This document shows, piece after piece, positions 1 to 11,979 of a stretch of 64,000 nucleotides of DNA. Position 1 is the stretch's first letter, and the number at the start of each line of letters is the position of its first letter. This DNA comes from Coccinella septempunctata (lineage: Eukaryota; Arthropoda; Insecta; Coleoptera; Coccinellidae): positions 54,214,270 to 54,278,269 of the forward strand of contig NC_058189.1 in assembly GCF_907165205.1 (NCBI RefSeq), given 5' to 3'. The translations under genes and the position numbers were made by a program. The notes under the pieces were generated by a model. The model ran no database searches, was not told the DNA's origin, and worked only from the letters and a program-made list of their open reading frames with translations.

Positions 1-86
1 AGAGAACGAGAATGGGGTATCAGATTTTGTGTATCTCCTCTGGTTCAAAAACTGTAGTGCTAAAACATCGAAATTTGCCCACCCTG
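1..86. mobile_element. Right end of a CAGGGTGGGCAAA foldback element
   Basis: The first 86 bases match positions 6275-6359 of the complete foldback copy in the same orientation and end in the same TIR (TTTGCCCACCCTG followed by TA). The rest of this copy is cut off by the window edge. Confidence 0.75.
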
Positions 87-3000
87 TACAATGATTTTCA
101 TGATTTCTTCGAATCTCACAGTTTACGCAGATTTCGAAAAATCATGAAATTCATTGTACATGTCCAAATTTATGTGCTATTTGATTGCAGTTTTCTGGAA
201 CCTCATGGAAGCTTTTTTCATTCATTTCCGGATAAATCGGTGATTCCCGTTTGGGAGCCAGAGTGGTTTTAATTTCTACTCAAAATTTGAAAAACACCCC
301 GTAAATAAGAATCTAGAACTCATAGGTACTATATATGGGTGTCTTTCGTGATTCCCTAGGTGTTTTCTGTCTCCCATTTAAATGTTTGCCATGTTATCCG
401 GGACACCCTGTATAATAAAAACTCTTTTCACCTGAAGTTCCCCAACACATTGGTTGAGAAAAAAACATAGGTAACTTTCGTTGATGCATAGCAGTGAGTT
501 TTAACTTTAACGCAGTTGATTCGCAGGTAGAACAAAAGGATTATCCCTGAGATATATACTCAGGTTATCGTTGAGATACAATGCTTAACGACAGTGGCAT
601 AATACTTGGCCAATCCTTCGGAACAATGTGACACTGCTATTTCATCATAGAGTCTGGCGACCAACCTATTCAAATGGTCTGCATAGAATTCCTTATATTC
701 TATTTTTAACGAACATTCCTGCACCACGACCTGAAATTTCACGTTCTCGAGCAGAATGACAAAACACTAAACTTTATGGTTCCATTAAGCCGGTCTAATG
801 AATTCTCGCAAAGTTATGGAGAATCGCGAATTAATAGGTCCGTTGCAAATTGGCGAATGCGCTGGGTAAGTTCGGTCGTGTTTGAAAAGAACGTTCTTGT
901 TTTTTTTTCTGTGATGATTTCCACTGAAATTTTCACTAAAAACGTTCCATCATATCGTCCCTTTTCACAGAGTCATTCTTCTTCAACCACACCCGAAGTT
1001 ATAGGGAGATCTACAAAGGATATTTTCATGAAATTTATTGGTGGTGCATTATCCGGGATAACGGAAAGATCTAAAATATTTTCGAGCATTTATCCGGTTT
1101 TACCAGAAAAAGCTGTCAACTCCAGAACAATAAATTGTCACATTTTTGTATTTCCCATCAAATTTTGATGTGATCTCATCATGGCATCAGTGATATTCTG
1201 AATGAAGCTTTCTTTTATACCATGTTGTAGCTTTTAGACAAATCTTTTCAATTCTGGGTGATCACAAAAATGTTCTTTGTGATTTTCGCTTTTATATTGA
1301 AAGGATAAAATTTTCTGAAACTGATATGGAAGAACTACATGTTTTTCACAATAATTTTGATGAGAAAATTCTATGGTTTATTCACAAAATATGCCAAAAT
1401 TTCATTCGGTTTTTCATCAAAAGCTTCCTACTTTCCTACCCATATTTTTTCATGGTTTCATGATTTTACCCCTAAAAAATGTCCTTTTAACACTAGGTTT
1501 CAAATTAACCATTTCGAGATATTTAATAAAAAACCCTTATCTGAGGTGAGTAACGCATTCGCAGTTCTAGTAATTTATCTTATAATCAATAGGGAAAATG
1601 GTTGATGAGACATTTTTCATTGGTTTTATGATAAAAATATAGTTCTCCATTTGCAATAAAGATGTTCTGAATGAAACCTCAAACTTAAACTCTGAATTTT
1701 TTTATGAATACCTACCCTTAAAGAAATCATGAATCGAAATTACGGTGAAAAACGTACATGGCTTTAATAATTGGGAATTCCAAACAAGTGATACGCCCCC
1801 TGGTGTCAATTTTTGTAAATAAAAAGTTGATGCACTTTTGTTTGTTTACATCGAGGAACGGAGAAAATTTTGGTGTTTTAATAAGAGTTTTCATGAAAAT
1901 GATATCTTAATCTGTTGAAAATATCTTAATCTATCTTGTGACAATGGGGCAAGCTTAGTGAAGTTTTCATAGTTTGTAGGTATAATTTGAGCAAATCTTC
2001 GATTACGACTTTCTTGTGAAGATGTCAGTTTTTACTATTTTCCACGATGAAATGAACGTTCAGTCAATGTTTAAGGACATATGTATCTCGTATTTATAGC
2101 ACGGTAAAGTTTTTGTACATTTCAAATTGATTACGGAGAATAGAAGGTGAATTAACAATTAACTAACCTCAAAATGAAAGAATTTACACAAAAACAAATC
2201 TGTTTTCCCCAGAGAGGACTTTTTCCACCTAGTGAGTTGTTATACATATGAATTTCGATAACATTCACACAAAATTCATTTCTGATTTCCAGTTCAATTC
2301 GGACAAGTTTTCTTAGCATCAATGTTGCAATTTTGGCCATTGTATATAACGGAGAAGGCCAGCTATCATAGTTGTGGCTCTCCATATAATCAATTTCGTT
2401 CTATTATTATCGTATAAAGAGCCAAGAAGTTCGGATTCAAAAAATATTGCTCTCTTTTTTCAGCTGATTCAGAACATAGTTGGAATTTTTTTCATAAATA
2501 TTAATACGTCATGACATTTATTGACCTAAAATTAATAATAATTAACACACTTTAATCCATTTTCGACAACCAATCTTCAAAATTGAGAGAAATTAACTAT
2601 AAACTGAGAAACAAAGATTTATTTGACGAAATTCTCAAAATCCCCTTCAAAAATGACAATGACTCCATTAACTTTTTACTTCGAACTGTCATCACCATGT
2701 CGCTGCAATCTACATGAATTCCCAAAAGTTCATGTTAATCTCGTCGTTTTAACGTTATAGGTCGCTATGACTTCTCCATTGTGCTCTTCTAAATGACTGC
2801 GGAGATCAATTTTTCCTTCAAATTATATCATAACTTACTATGCAAATCACAAAGCCTGAATGGGTCATAGTGTTCTGTTATTGGTGGATAGGTGGATTTC
2901 TAACGACAATATTTATTCACATTAGGTTATTCGAATGCGAATCCAACATGAGTGTGATTATAATGGTTTCCATTTACTTTACTTGATGTACCTTGCTTTC

Positions 3001-3430
3001 TAATGCAACACTGCATAATTTTTGTTTGAAAACTAGGTTACTACCAACAGGTAGATATTATTCATCAAGTCAGGAATCCTGTTGGTTTTTAAACCAACGT
3101 AGATTGGCATTCACTGCGAGGTACGTCATTCGTAACATTGTGAACTATATCACCTACAAAACTGGCAGTAATTGGTTGAAGTTTTTCATTCCGAAACATA
3201 ACTCACTATCCAGACACCAGATATATTTGTCCGAATACGTCTGAATCGAGGCAGCTATACATCATTTTACTACGGTCGATAAATTTCGATACAACTTCGG
3301 ATGTTAACCGTACAAGAATAAAAGATAACAAGTCCATTCTCCCCACAAATATTAGCCAAAGTATAATGCTCAACAAAACGTTCATGTGATATAAAATGCG
3401 AAATAATTTATTTCAAAAAGGTACTGAATA
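87..3430. other. AT-rich stretch, mostly unassigned
   Basis: No convincing gene apart from a weak minus-strand candidate at 560-730. An orphan transposon end (GGGACACCCTGTATA) lies at 397-411. Short open frames at 776-1168, 1339-1605, 2152-2385 and 2993-3244 have no recognisable domain and biased, AT-driven composition. This region lies 5' of the first Mp exon seen, so it may be Mp intron or upstream flank. Confidence 0.5.
560..730 (-). CDS. Possible protein-coding fragment, unrecognised
   Basis: Read on the minus strand, a TTTCAG acceptor-like site precedes a 56-codon open frame ending in TGA. The peptide (for example EFYADHLNRLVARLYDEIAV, then SEGLAKYYATVVKH) has balanced amino-acid use unlike the Lys/Asn/Ile-rich noise around it. 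It could be the last exon of a minus-strand gene or a fragment of a captured gene or transposon. No upstream partner exon was found and no family was recognised. Confidence 0.25.
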   Translation of the reverse strand, partial: VVVQECSLKIEYKEFYADHLNRLVARLYDEIAVSHCSEGLAKYYATVVKHCISTIT

Positions 3431-3748
3431 CAGGGTGTCCCACAAGGAGTGCCCATTAGAAGTTTATGGAGAAGTAATATTTCGATCAATTCCCAATTTT
3501 GAATGAACATATGAGTCAGTAAGAACCTCATTTCTGAAATAAAATGCTCCATATGAGTTAGGGATATTGACTTAAATTGCAAAAAAATATAGTTAAAATA
3601 AGATTTTTGTGATGAAAATTCAAATTCATATTAATATGATTTCAAGTTGCAAATTAATTTTAGCCTGTAGGTCTGTAGCGAATACAGGGTGGTTAAGAAA
3701 AATCGAGTAAAATAACGAAATTTTATTCCAGGGAGCATTTTAAGACTA

Positions 3749-4079
3749 TCAATACAATGTATGGCCTCCACGGGCATCAATAACAGCTTGACATCTTCTT
3801 TGCATACTAAACACGAGGTTGTTGAACATTTCTTGAGGAATTCGGTTTCATAAACGGGGCAGAAGCTCTCTCAGATCATTTAAGGATTCTGGGGTAGGTT
3901 GATGATCACCTAATCTTCTTTGGAGCACATCCCATGCATGTTTTATGCAATTCAAATCTGGTGAGTGCGGAGGTATTGGTAAATGTGGAATACCAAGTTC
4001 CTCGCGCGCATTCTCAATTATAGCTGCACGGTGTGGTCTAGCGTTATCGTCTAAAAACATATCCCGGCCCATACCATAA
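3749..4079 (-). pseudogene. Tc1-type transposase, C-terminal half (broken)
   Basis: The minus-strand translation gives the second catalytic Asp in LDDNARPHRA, then SPDLNCIKHAWD where the family normally has NPIEHxWD, so the third catalytic acid is changed to Lys. A TGA interrupts the frame near 3848 where a Trp is expected; the frame then continues to a normal-looking end, GGHTLY, with a stop at 3749-3751. The adjacent outer TIR (CAGGGTGGTTAAG) begins near 3686. The N-terminal half is at 6720-7268, and about 45 residues between the halves are missing. Clearly inactive. Confidence 0.85.
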
Positions 4080-4879
4080 AGGTAAGCGCACATACATCGG
4101 CATCGGACGGACGGCATGGAAGGAACGGCACGGAAGCGGCGGAATTTTTATGAAGGTATCGCACATATAACATCGGAATCGCCGGAGGAATAGATTAGTT
4201 GCGAATATGTCTTCAAGCGGTGAGGAAATAGCGATTGTTCTGAAAGAAGAAAATTTTCGAAAACCGAAGGAGACGTTGATGAATGTGGATTCATGATATA
4301 CATATATATGTAGAAAAAGGAATGGATTTGGAGAATATGTTCTCTTATTTAGTTCTTCAATTGAAATACATAAGAGGAACCACTAATGAAGTAAAGTGTT
4401 TAAAAGCTACAATTTGAAAGAGGAGACTTATACATAGTGGTCCATTTAATACTTTTGAATAGAATAAATGAATTTTCAACCCGCCATATTTTCTTTGATG
4501 ATTGCTTTAGTTTCATGCATTGAAATTATACAACTCAAACTAAATTATAATCATGTACCCACAGTTCTAGTGAAAATTCATGTTTCTGCCCTGCTTATTC
4601 GTTTGACTACCCATACAACAAAGGAGCTGCTCTAGGTAGAGACTTGCAAAATGACGAAGATGCCGCGGCAATCTCCGATTGGTATCGCACATATGTCGGG
4701 ATCGGCTGGCACGGCACGCATCGGTCGGAATTTAATTCTCGTTCCTCAATTCCCGTCGGATGCGATGCGATGCGATGCCTGCCGTCCGCACATATGTGCG
4801 TTGCTCCATTCAGTTTCATGGAAAGTAATTTATTCCGATCCGTACCGTCCGTCCGATGCCGTTGTATGTGCGCTTACCT
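4080..4879. mobile_element. PIF/Harbinger-like nonautonomous element, copy A
   Basis: The termini are AGGTAAGCGCACATACATCG and its inverse, about 35 bp, with the subterminal motif GGACGGACGG mirrored at the right. Flanks are ATAA on the left and TTAA on the right. It inserts into the Tc1 remnant. Interior coding resembles the start of a HARBI1-type transposase. TTAA flanks would also fit piggyBac, so the superfamily rests mainly on the coding remnant. Confidence 0.75.
4207..4296 (+). pseudogene. HARBI1-like transposase N-terminus, copy A (29 codons)
   Basis: Begins MSSSGEEIAIVLKEENF and stops at TGA 4294-4296. Copy B at 5018 is closely similar and longer and has the RRRMWIHDI segment typical of the N-terminal part of Harbinger transposases. 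Copy A is frameshifted before that point. Confidence 0.5.
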
Positions 4880-5017
4880 TTAAAGGTAAGCGCACATACA
4901 TCGGCATCGGACGGACGGCATGGAAGGAACGGCACGGCAGCGGCGGAATTTTTATGAAGGTATCGCACATATAACATCGGAATCGCCGGACTCCGGAGGA
5001 ATAGATTAGTTGCGAAT

Positions 5018-5161
5018 ATGTCTTCAAGCGGTGAGGAACTAGCTTTTGTTCTGGAGGAAGAAGAGTTTCAAAAGCGAAGGAATCGTAGACGAATGTGGAT
5101 ACATGACATATGTAAAAAAGGAAGGATTTTGGAGAATATGTTCATTTATTTCCGCACTTGA
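5018..5161 (+). pseudogene. HARBI1-like transposase N-terminus, copy B (47 codons)
   Basis: Starts MSSSGEELAFVLEEEEF, then a basic run and MWIHDICKKGRIL, then stops at TGA 5159-5161. In Harbinger transposases an acidic N-terminus followed by an Arg-rich RRxWVH-type motif precedes a YHxLFxxL segment. Here the following bases (to about 5172) look frameshifted and give HLMKDE in another frame. Nonfunctional remnant. Confidence 0.5.
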
Positions 5162-5212
5162 TGAAGGACGAAAAAAAAAATGGTTGCTATAATTTCTGTC
5201 ACTTAAATTGTA

Positions 5213-6359
5213 CAGGGTGGGCAAATTTCGATGTTTTAGCACTACAGCTTTTAAACCAGTGGAGATAGACAAAATCTGATTCCTCATTCTCGGTCTCTTT
5301 TTTTGAGAAACTAATAAGTGTTATAGTCCTTTTTGGCCACCTTCTTTTGTTTTCGAGTTATAAGCGAAAATTGAAAAAATGGCGATTTCGAAATAAATTT
5401 ATATCTCCGCTAATACTGATGATAGAGCTCTGAAATTGAAACATTATACAGGCACTTCTTTAAGTAGAATCCAGTGGCGTGCTTGCTCTTTCAGCAGGAT
5501 GTTTAATTACGGAGCTATGACCCAAAGTTATGTTTTTTTAAATGGAAACACTAGATTTCTGTGCAATTTTTTGAATGCTCAATTTTTACCGATTTCAAAA
5601 ATATATAACGTCATATGGTTTGTATCAATAAAAATAATAAAAAATGGTCAAAAACCTTCTTTCTCAATATTTCTATGGTTTCAACTTTCGATGAGAATAG
5701 AAAAATGTAGCATCTTATCATTACCACAGTCTCCTTCTATTAGTCCTTTCATTTCTATGCTTCTTACTCAATTTCTCCAAAATTCAAATTTTGTGAAAAT
5801 TGGTAAAAAGCATAGAAAGAATGACATTGCCGGAAGGAGACTGATCTTGTTTTAGGAAGCTCTATTTTTCTGTTCTCGTCAAAAGTTGAAACCATAGAAA
5901 TATTGGGAAAACAAAGGTTTTTGACCATTTTCTATTTTTTATATTGATACAAATTATATGATGTTATATATTTTTGAAATCAGTAAGAATTAAGCTTTCA
6001 GAAAATTGCACAGAAATCTGATGTTCCCATTTAAAAAAACAAAACTTTGGGTAATAGCTTCGTAATTAAAAATCCTGCTAAAAAGGCAAGCACGCCACTG
6101 GATTCTACTTGAAAAAGTGCCTGTATAATGTTTCAATTCCAGAGCTTTATCATCAGTATTAGCGGAGATATAAATTAATTTCGAAATCGCCATTTTTCCA
6201 ATTTTCGCTTATAACTCGAAAACCAAAGAAGGTGGAAAAAAATGACTACTACTCTTGTTAGTTTCTCAGAAAAAGAGACCGAGAATGGGGTATCAGATTT
6301 TGTCTATCTCCACTGGTTTAAAAGCTGTAGTGCTAAAACATCGAAATTTGCCCACCCTG
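5213..6359. mobile_element. Foldback element, CAGGGTGGGCAAA family
   Basis: TIR CAGGGTGGGCAAATTTCGAT at the left and its inverse at the right, flanked by TA on both sides. The inverted arms extend for hundreds of bases (for example AAGTGCCTGTATAATGTTTC near 6114 against GAAACATTATACAGGCACTT near 5439), so the element folds almost end to end. Other copies: 1-86, 27258-27841, 33806-35340 and 48463-49221. Confidence 0.85.
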
Positions 6360-6719
6360 TACAATTCATTATAATTTTGTACGCGCAGTATTATTTTCTC
6401 CTGAAAACTCATGCTTCTTCCGTGAATTCGTATTTCTTATGACTACCCGTTCAAGCCGCTGCATGTAGTGACTTGTAAAATGACGCAGATGCCGCGGCAA
6501 TCTCCGATTGGTATCGCACATATGTCGGGATCGGCCGGCACATCACGCATCGGTCGGAATTTAATTCTCGTTCCTCAATTCCGTCGGATGCGATGCGATG
6601 CGATGCCTGCCGTCCGCACATATGTGCGTTGCTCCATTCAGTTCCATTGAAAGTAATTTATTCCGATCCATACCGTCCGTCCGATGCCGTTGTATGTGCG
6701 CTTACCTTTAAGGTAAGCA

Positions 6720-7268
6720 CTACCCCCTCGGAATGGATGGATTTCTTGGATATAGCGACGATTACGGGGTATGCGTGGGATTGTCCATACCCTTATTCTT
6801 CGAGAATCTGAAAATCGTCCAAATCTGGATTCATCAGTGAAAAGGTCCATTGATCGTTCCAATTGATATGTTGCCTTGCCCATTCCAGTATTTGACGCTT
6901 ATGGTCACGTGTTAATGGAACTCCTCTTAATGGACGTCTAGAACCTAGATTCACCTCTCCCAAACGTCGTCTGATGGTTTCGATGGAAATTGGACCCCAT
7001 CTGCATTTTGAAGCATTCTACACGTAGATGTAGGGTTTCTTCTTGCCGAAACGGTGATAAAACGATCCTGAGTAGGTGTTGTTTTTCGTCGCCCACCAAG
7101 CCTTGGTCTTTCCAACACGGAACCTGTCTCCCTGAACCTATTCCAAAGTCGAGATATCACACTTTGGCTGACTTGGAGCCTTTCCGCTACAACAAACTGA
7201 GTTAGGCCACCCTGTAGCATTCCGATAGCCCTATTAGCCTCAGCGTTTGTTAATTTACGTCTTGGCAT
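6720..7268 (-). pseudogene. Tc1-type transposase, N-terminal half (broken)
   Basis: The start codon is at 7266-7268 (MPRRKLTNAEANRAIGML). A paired helix-turn-helix region follows (FVVAERLQVSQSVISRLWNR), then the GRRKTT linker and a start of the catalytic domain with FTDESRF (first catalytic Asp). A frameshift near 6960 separates the DNA-binding part from the part containing LTRDHKRQILEWA. The frame ends at PFRGGS, where the Harbinger-like insertion begins. This is the other half of the fossil at 3749-4079. Confidence 0.85.
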
Positions 7269-7529
7269 TTTCAGAAAACTCGTTTCAAATCGAAGCCATT
7301 GATGAACTGACTTCATTTCAAAATAAGAACATTCATGAAGCATATGCAAAGAACCACACTTCAGAAAAAAGGCGACCAGATTCACGAAATGTCTCATACT
7401 GATTTTTATTGGATCGATTCAAGTTATTGAGTTTTAAATGATTTTACAGCGATTTTCTCGAAGATTACATACTTTTAAAAACGATTGAATACGATATCTC
7501 AAACTCTTGTGGAGCAGCTTATTTTCAAA

Positions 7530-8190
7530 TATCAATGACTTCCCGTTGTACCGGAAATGGAACCGAATTTCTTATTTCAAATAGAGCACCCTATATATTA
7601 TGACATATTCGGATGTATCTTTAAATTCCACATTCATTTTATGTGCATTTCCCTTAAACATTTTGAGCCGTTTTCGAGTTATTCATTGTTTTTTGAAACA
7701 AATCACAAATGGAGGCTTGTAGAAGACTGAGTATTCCATAAAAGCGCAACGCACATTCTCAGATCTGTTTTTTGTGCTTTGTTACCGAAAAAATATTCTA
7801 CGTCGACATGAAGAGAAGTTTCCAGTTGAAAAAATTGATTTTTGCCCTTTTTTTGTATACCAACTTTGAGAATCTCATTTGATCTTCCTGTATATCAAAA
7901 AGTATAATGTTCTCTACATGTCGACGTAGAATATTTTTTCGGTAACAAAGTTCATAAAACAGATCTGAGATTGTGTGTTGCGCTTTTATGAAATCCTCAG
8001 TCTTCTTCAAGCCTTCATTTGTGATTCTTTTCAAAAAACAGTGAATAACTCGAAAACGGCTCAAAATTTCTATAGGGAAATGTGGAATTTAAAGACACAT
8101 CCGAATATGTCATAATATATAATGTGTTCTATCTGAAATAAGAAATTTGGTGCCATTTCCGGTACAACGGGAAGTCATTGGTTTTTGAAA
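7530..8190. repeat. Long hairpin inside the composite element
   Basis: Arms of about 275 bp (about 7535-7811 and 7915-8190) are inverted copies. GACTTCCCGTTGTACCGGAA on the left is matched by TTCCGGTACAACGGGAAGTC on the right, and both arms reach a CGTCGACATG / CATGTCGACG pair near the loop. The loop is about 100 bp. Confidence 0.8.
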
Positions 8191-8297
8191 ATATTTCAGA
8201 AATGAATTTCTCACTGACTAATATCTTCATACAAAATTTTGAAGAGATAGAATTATCTCCATAAACTTCTAATGGGCACTCCAGGTGGGACACCACG

Positions 8298-8933
8298 TAT
8301 ATACGGAAAACAATATCGGATAATTCAGACAAATACCACCGACTGATATAAAGATCAACAAATGTCACCGTCCGAATTGAACTCGCTAACGTCACATTCG
8401 GAGCCCCAACAACTTTTCTTTCGATGAAGAGTAGAAGACAATGGTTTCGGTCTTATATGGCAATAAAGCACTCAACTTGAAAACGTCTAGGAATTGATGG
8501 ACTTTCATAAAATGCCAGTAGACGCTTTGAAGTTATAATAATAACCCAGCGCCATCTGGCAGGTAACGAAACCAAATGAACCCCCTAGCAATGTCCTGTA
8601 AATGACGTTATACGCATTAGCGGACGTTCTCAACGAGTATTGCATTAGACTCCAAACGAAAGATTACCCAGGGGAAATTGTTGAATTGAAATCATACACC
8701 CACGAATTTGTGCTTTCATTAGGGCAAGAGGTTAAAATACAGGTTATTATTCTCCTTCATTTCAGCAATCACAAGGGCGGATTTACGGGAGGAAATTCCC
8801 CCTGCCCCATTAGTATCGAAATTCATACGATCTCTGGTCAGGTTTCTCTCGAAAAAAAGCTATATCTGCCCTTGAGGAATTCCATTTTATATTTGTAATT
8901 TTTTTGCCATATAATAAAAGTATATTTTATGTA
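8298..8933. other. Unassigned stretch between elements
   Basis: Holds a 99-codon open frame (8602-8898, plus) beginning MTLYALADVLNEYC with no recognised domain and no clear splice partner. Nothing else supported. Confidence 0.4.
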
Positions 8934-9847
8934 GGGGGAGTCCCCGAAACTTGCTCAGGTAGGAGACTTGAACCACTTCTAATATTTCAATTCAAATTTC
9001 GCGCTACCGGTATCGTAAATAGCTTGTGACATACTCGTAACAAGGCCATTGACCTCTAAAAGAACTCTTTTAGAGTTCAATGAACAAGGCACAACTAGTG
9101 ACGGCTCCATTTTGGCCGACATCAGAACAGTTCGGGAGTGAGAGGGTTGAACGTGATTTTGTTGTTAGGAAGATGAAATTGAATAATTTTTGTTTGTTAC
9201 ACTGTCTGCAAAGTTTAATAGGTGCGTGATGTTATTTAGTTCTAATGCTTTCGTTGATAAATATTATTTTACAAACGATAAGCCTTTTAAATAATAGTTG
9301 TAAAAGTTTCAAGAAAACATCTGTTGAATAGACTGAAAGGGAGTGCGGAACTTGACCCATGCTATGGTCGGAAGACATAATCAGTGTCCAAGTTTTCCTC
9401 ACTGAGCTTAGATAATAGTTTGCATCAAAAAAAGAAAATTGAATAATAGAAATAAATAGAATAAGAATCAAAACAGTTAAAAACATCTCGGAAATAAGAT
9501 AGGGTAACTCAGAAAATTAAATTTTTCATACGCTGATACATCTGATGAAAACCTTTACATAGACAATCGTTGATCATTGGAAACTGTTTTCTTTCAATGT
9601 TTTTTCTGAGAAACAAACTTATGGTCAAGTCTCTCTCGTCCCCTGTTCAACTGTCCCATGGGTAAGGGAGACATGGGCCAATTTTCGGTTCCTAAAAAAA
9701 GAATTGCTGTACTCAAAATGTTCATCTCACCATCAATCTACTATTATTTATCGTTACCTATTTGGGCATAATATAATATATTCACACACAAAAATGAGTA
9801 GCTACCATTTACAGAGTGAAAAAGGGTTCAACTCTCCTTGACTCCCC
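8934..9847. mobile_element. GGGGGAGTC-TIR element, copy 1
   Basis: Left end GGGGGAGTCCCCGAAACTTG after TA; right end AACTCTCCTTGACTCCCC. Shares its whole length with 31201-32096 (same orientation) and 35942-36730 (inverted). No transposase coding recognised, so it is a nonautonomous TA-inserting element. Confidence 0.8.
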
Positions 9848-10042
9848 ATATGTGTAATCTTTAAATTGTTTAGTGATTCAATATTTTTTGTGTGTAATTA
9901 AGGCCCAAGACTTTCACTTGCGAATAAATAAATTCATTCGATAGATAAGTCTTATTCATAGAATAAGTAAAAATGCTGTCTTTTCAGTTTCAGATAATGT
10001 TATTCATCGAATAAATCTGTCATTGAAACTAAATAATAAGAG

Positions 10043-10660
10043 CATAGACTTATAATAACATGGACTCCGCCTGTGAGAGAGAGGTCGGTAGGTTGAATAA
10101 GATGGAGAGTTTGTGGGCAAGCTGTCAAAAGGTTACAGAACACAAGTTTATGCTAAAATTTTCCTTAATAAATTTTCAACAAGCTTCCGAGAAGACACAC
10201 AGGAATTTCAAAGCATTCCTTCGAAATGAATTTTTAAAAAAATATGTGAGTTTTATTCAAGAATAGATGTAATGAGATTAATAATCAACGTTTCAACACC
10301 TTGTGGGCAATGTCTGCGAAAATTGTAAAAACTTTCTATAATAAATGTTCAACAAGCTTCCGAGAAGGCAAACAGGAATTCCTTAACATTCCTTCGAAAT
10401 GGAAAATATAAAAATTATGTGAGTTTCATTCAAGAATAAATATAATGTGAATAATAATCAACGTATGAACACCTTGTGGGCAACGTCAGCGTCACATATT
10501 TGTTTATATCCATCATATGATTTTGACATTGCCCACCCGGAATCAGTTCATCTCTTTCTTATTCGATTAGAACGCATAAGCTCTTCTCTCTTTAATGCAC
10601 CCAACCTCTCGATCTACTGAAAAGTCACTTGACAGTGAGTCCATGTATTATAAGTCTATG
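10043..10660. mobile_element. hAT-type nonautonomous element with 8-bp TSD
   Basis: Termini CATAGACTTATAATAACATG and CATGTATTATAAGTCTATG are inverted. An exact 8-bp direct duplication AATAAGAG stands at 10035-10042 and 10661-10668. The 8-bp TSD and TIRs beginning with CA fit the hAT superfamily. The interior is two or more copies of a GTGGGCAA-containing repeat, with no transposase. Confidence 0.88.
10111..10490. repeat. Internal direct repeats of the hAT element
   Basis: Two diverged units of about 170-190 bp (about 10111-10300 and 10301-10480) share CAACAAGCTTCCGAGAAG, CATTCCTTCGAAATG and TATGTGAGTTT. A third CTTGTGGGCAACG start lies near 10474. Confidence 0.75.
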
Positions 10661-11975
10661 AATAAGAGTTTACTTGTCATAGATCGAATGTCGGTACGTC
10701 ATTATTCGTTGAATTTTTTAAATTCTTGATGTATGGTTATTCTGTTTGTGATTTTCACGAAATATTTGCTTTCTAGTTGGTATTATGACAATTTATACAA
10801 TGCGGTGTCTCATTTTACATTAATCAGTGAAAAGTAGTATACCGTGCTTTCATAGAATTGTTATTCGTCAAATAATTTCATCTGAAAGCACCGAAATAAG
10901 GTATCCTTCAGATAGGAAATTATTTGGCAGATACTTATTGACAGTGAATAAAATTTATTCGAAGGTGAAAGTACCGGGCCCAATTCGAAGTAATTGTTCA
11001 CTCTTGAACAACATTAGTTGAAGAAGAAAGCAGAATGTATACAATGAGAAAACAATTTTATTTCACAAGAAAAACCTTTAATTCAACCATTGATTTCGTC
11101 TATGTGGGATCATCAAGAAGAAGATCACTCATGAAAAACATTCATCTTTCGGTTGTGCTGACATCAGTTAATCAAACTCCAGCATACGGCCTGCATTTTC
11201 AATTCCAATTTCGAAACCGTTTGGATCACATCAGTTCTCGAATTAACATATAAATAGAAGAATGGTCTTGCTTGGAAAAATTATATTTCTGTTTCGAACG
11301 AACGGCACAGAACGTAAAAACCAATTTGTGAACATTGGTATTGAATTTCTTTCCGCTCGGATTCCGAATTTCGAATCGAAAGAGAATTAAAGCTTCAATG
11401 AAAATGTCCGTTTCAGCTCAGCCGAATGATAATTATGTTGGGTGAAAATTCGTATTACCACTTTAATTGCGAAATATCGAAATACACTTCACAATGGGGA
11501 CAAATGAAATATCCATCTAGTGTCCCCGTTTCACAGGAATGGTTTGTTCGCATTTAATTTTCGATTATAATACGACACCTGGATACCATTGAAAAAACGA
11601 CACTCTGTTCAGACAAAAAAAATCGAGACAGCGATCATTTTCAGTGGAAATGTGATATCGGAGTTTTTTCATTATTTATGTTTCCTATCTGTACAAGCAA
11701 AATAAGAAATAATGAAGACAGTGTTGAATAATGAAACATAATGTGAGTACTAATGACACAGCTAGTCAAAAGCTTGATTGTTGATATTTTCCGATGATGC
11801 ATTCCTATTTTCCGAATCATCCTAATGATTTTATCAATTACATCAAATCATTGCGAATATAGGAACATCTTCTGGTTCATCGTCACGCAAATTCAATCAT
11901 TTTTGTCCATTATTGTCAGAAATTCACAATTTAATGATTTTCAGTTTGTATTTTGTTTTGAATAAGAATATTATA
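10661..11975. other. Unassigned AT-rich stretch
   Basis: Only short open frames without recognisable domains (10827-11021, 11035-11253). No TIR pair was found. Confidence 0.4.
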
Positions 11976-11979
11976 TTAA

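Larger units (their letters stand above)
4884..6707. mobile_element. PIF/Harbinger-like nonautonomous element, copy B
   Basis: Same termini as copy A and separated from it only by TTAA (4880-4883); TTAA follows again at 6708-6711. It contains the TA-flanked foldback at 5213-6359. Without that insert it would be about 675 bp, close to copy A in size. The two copies stand head to tail and share one target site. Confidence 0.75.
3431..8297. mobile_element. Composite foldback element, outer shell of a four-level nest
   Basis: The left end CAGGGTGTCCCAC...AGTGCCCATTAGAAG is mirrored at 8250-8297 (CTTCTAATGGGCACT...GTGGGACACCACG), with TA at 3429-3430 and 8298-8299. The inverted arms continue inward past the TIR (CATTTCTGAAAT at both sides). 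Inside are a Tc1 remnant (about 3685-7268), a pair of Harbinger-like elements (4080-6707) and another foldback (5213-6359). Confidence 0.7.
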
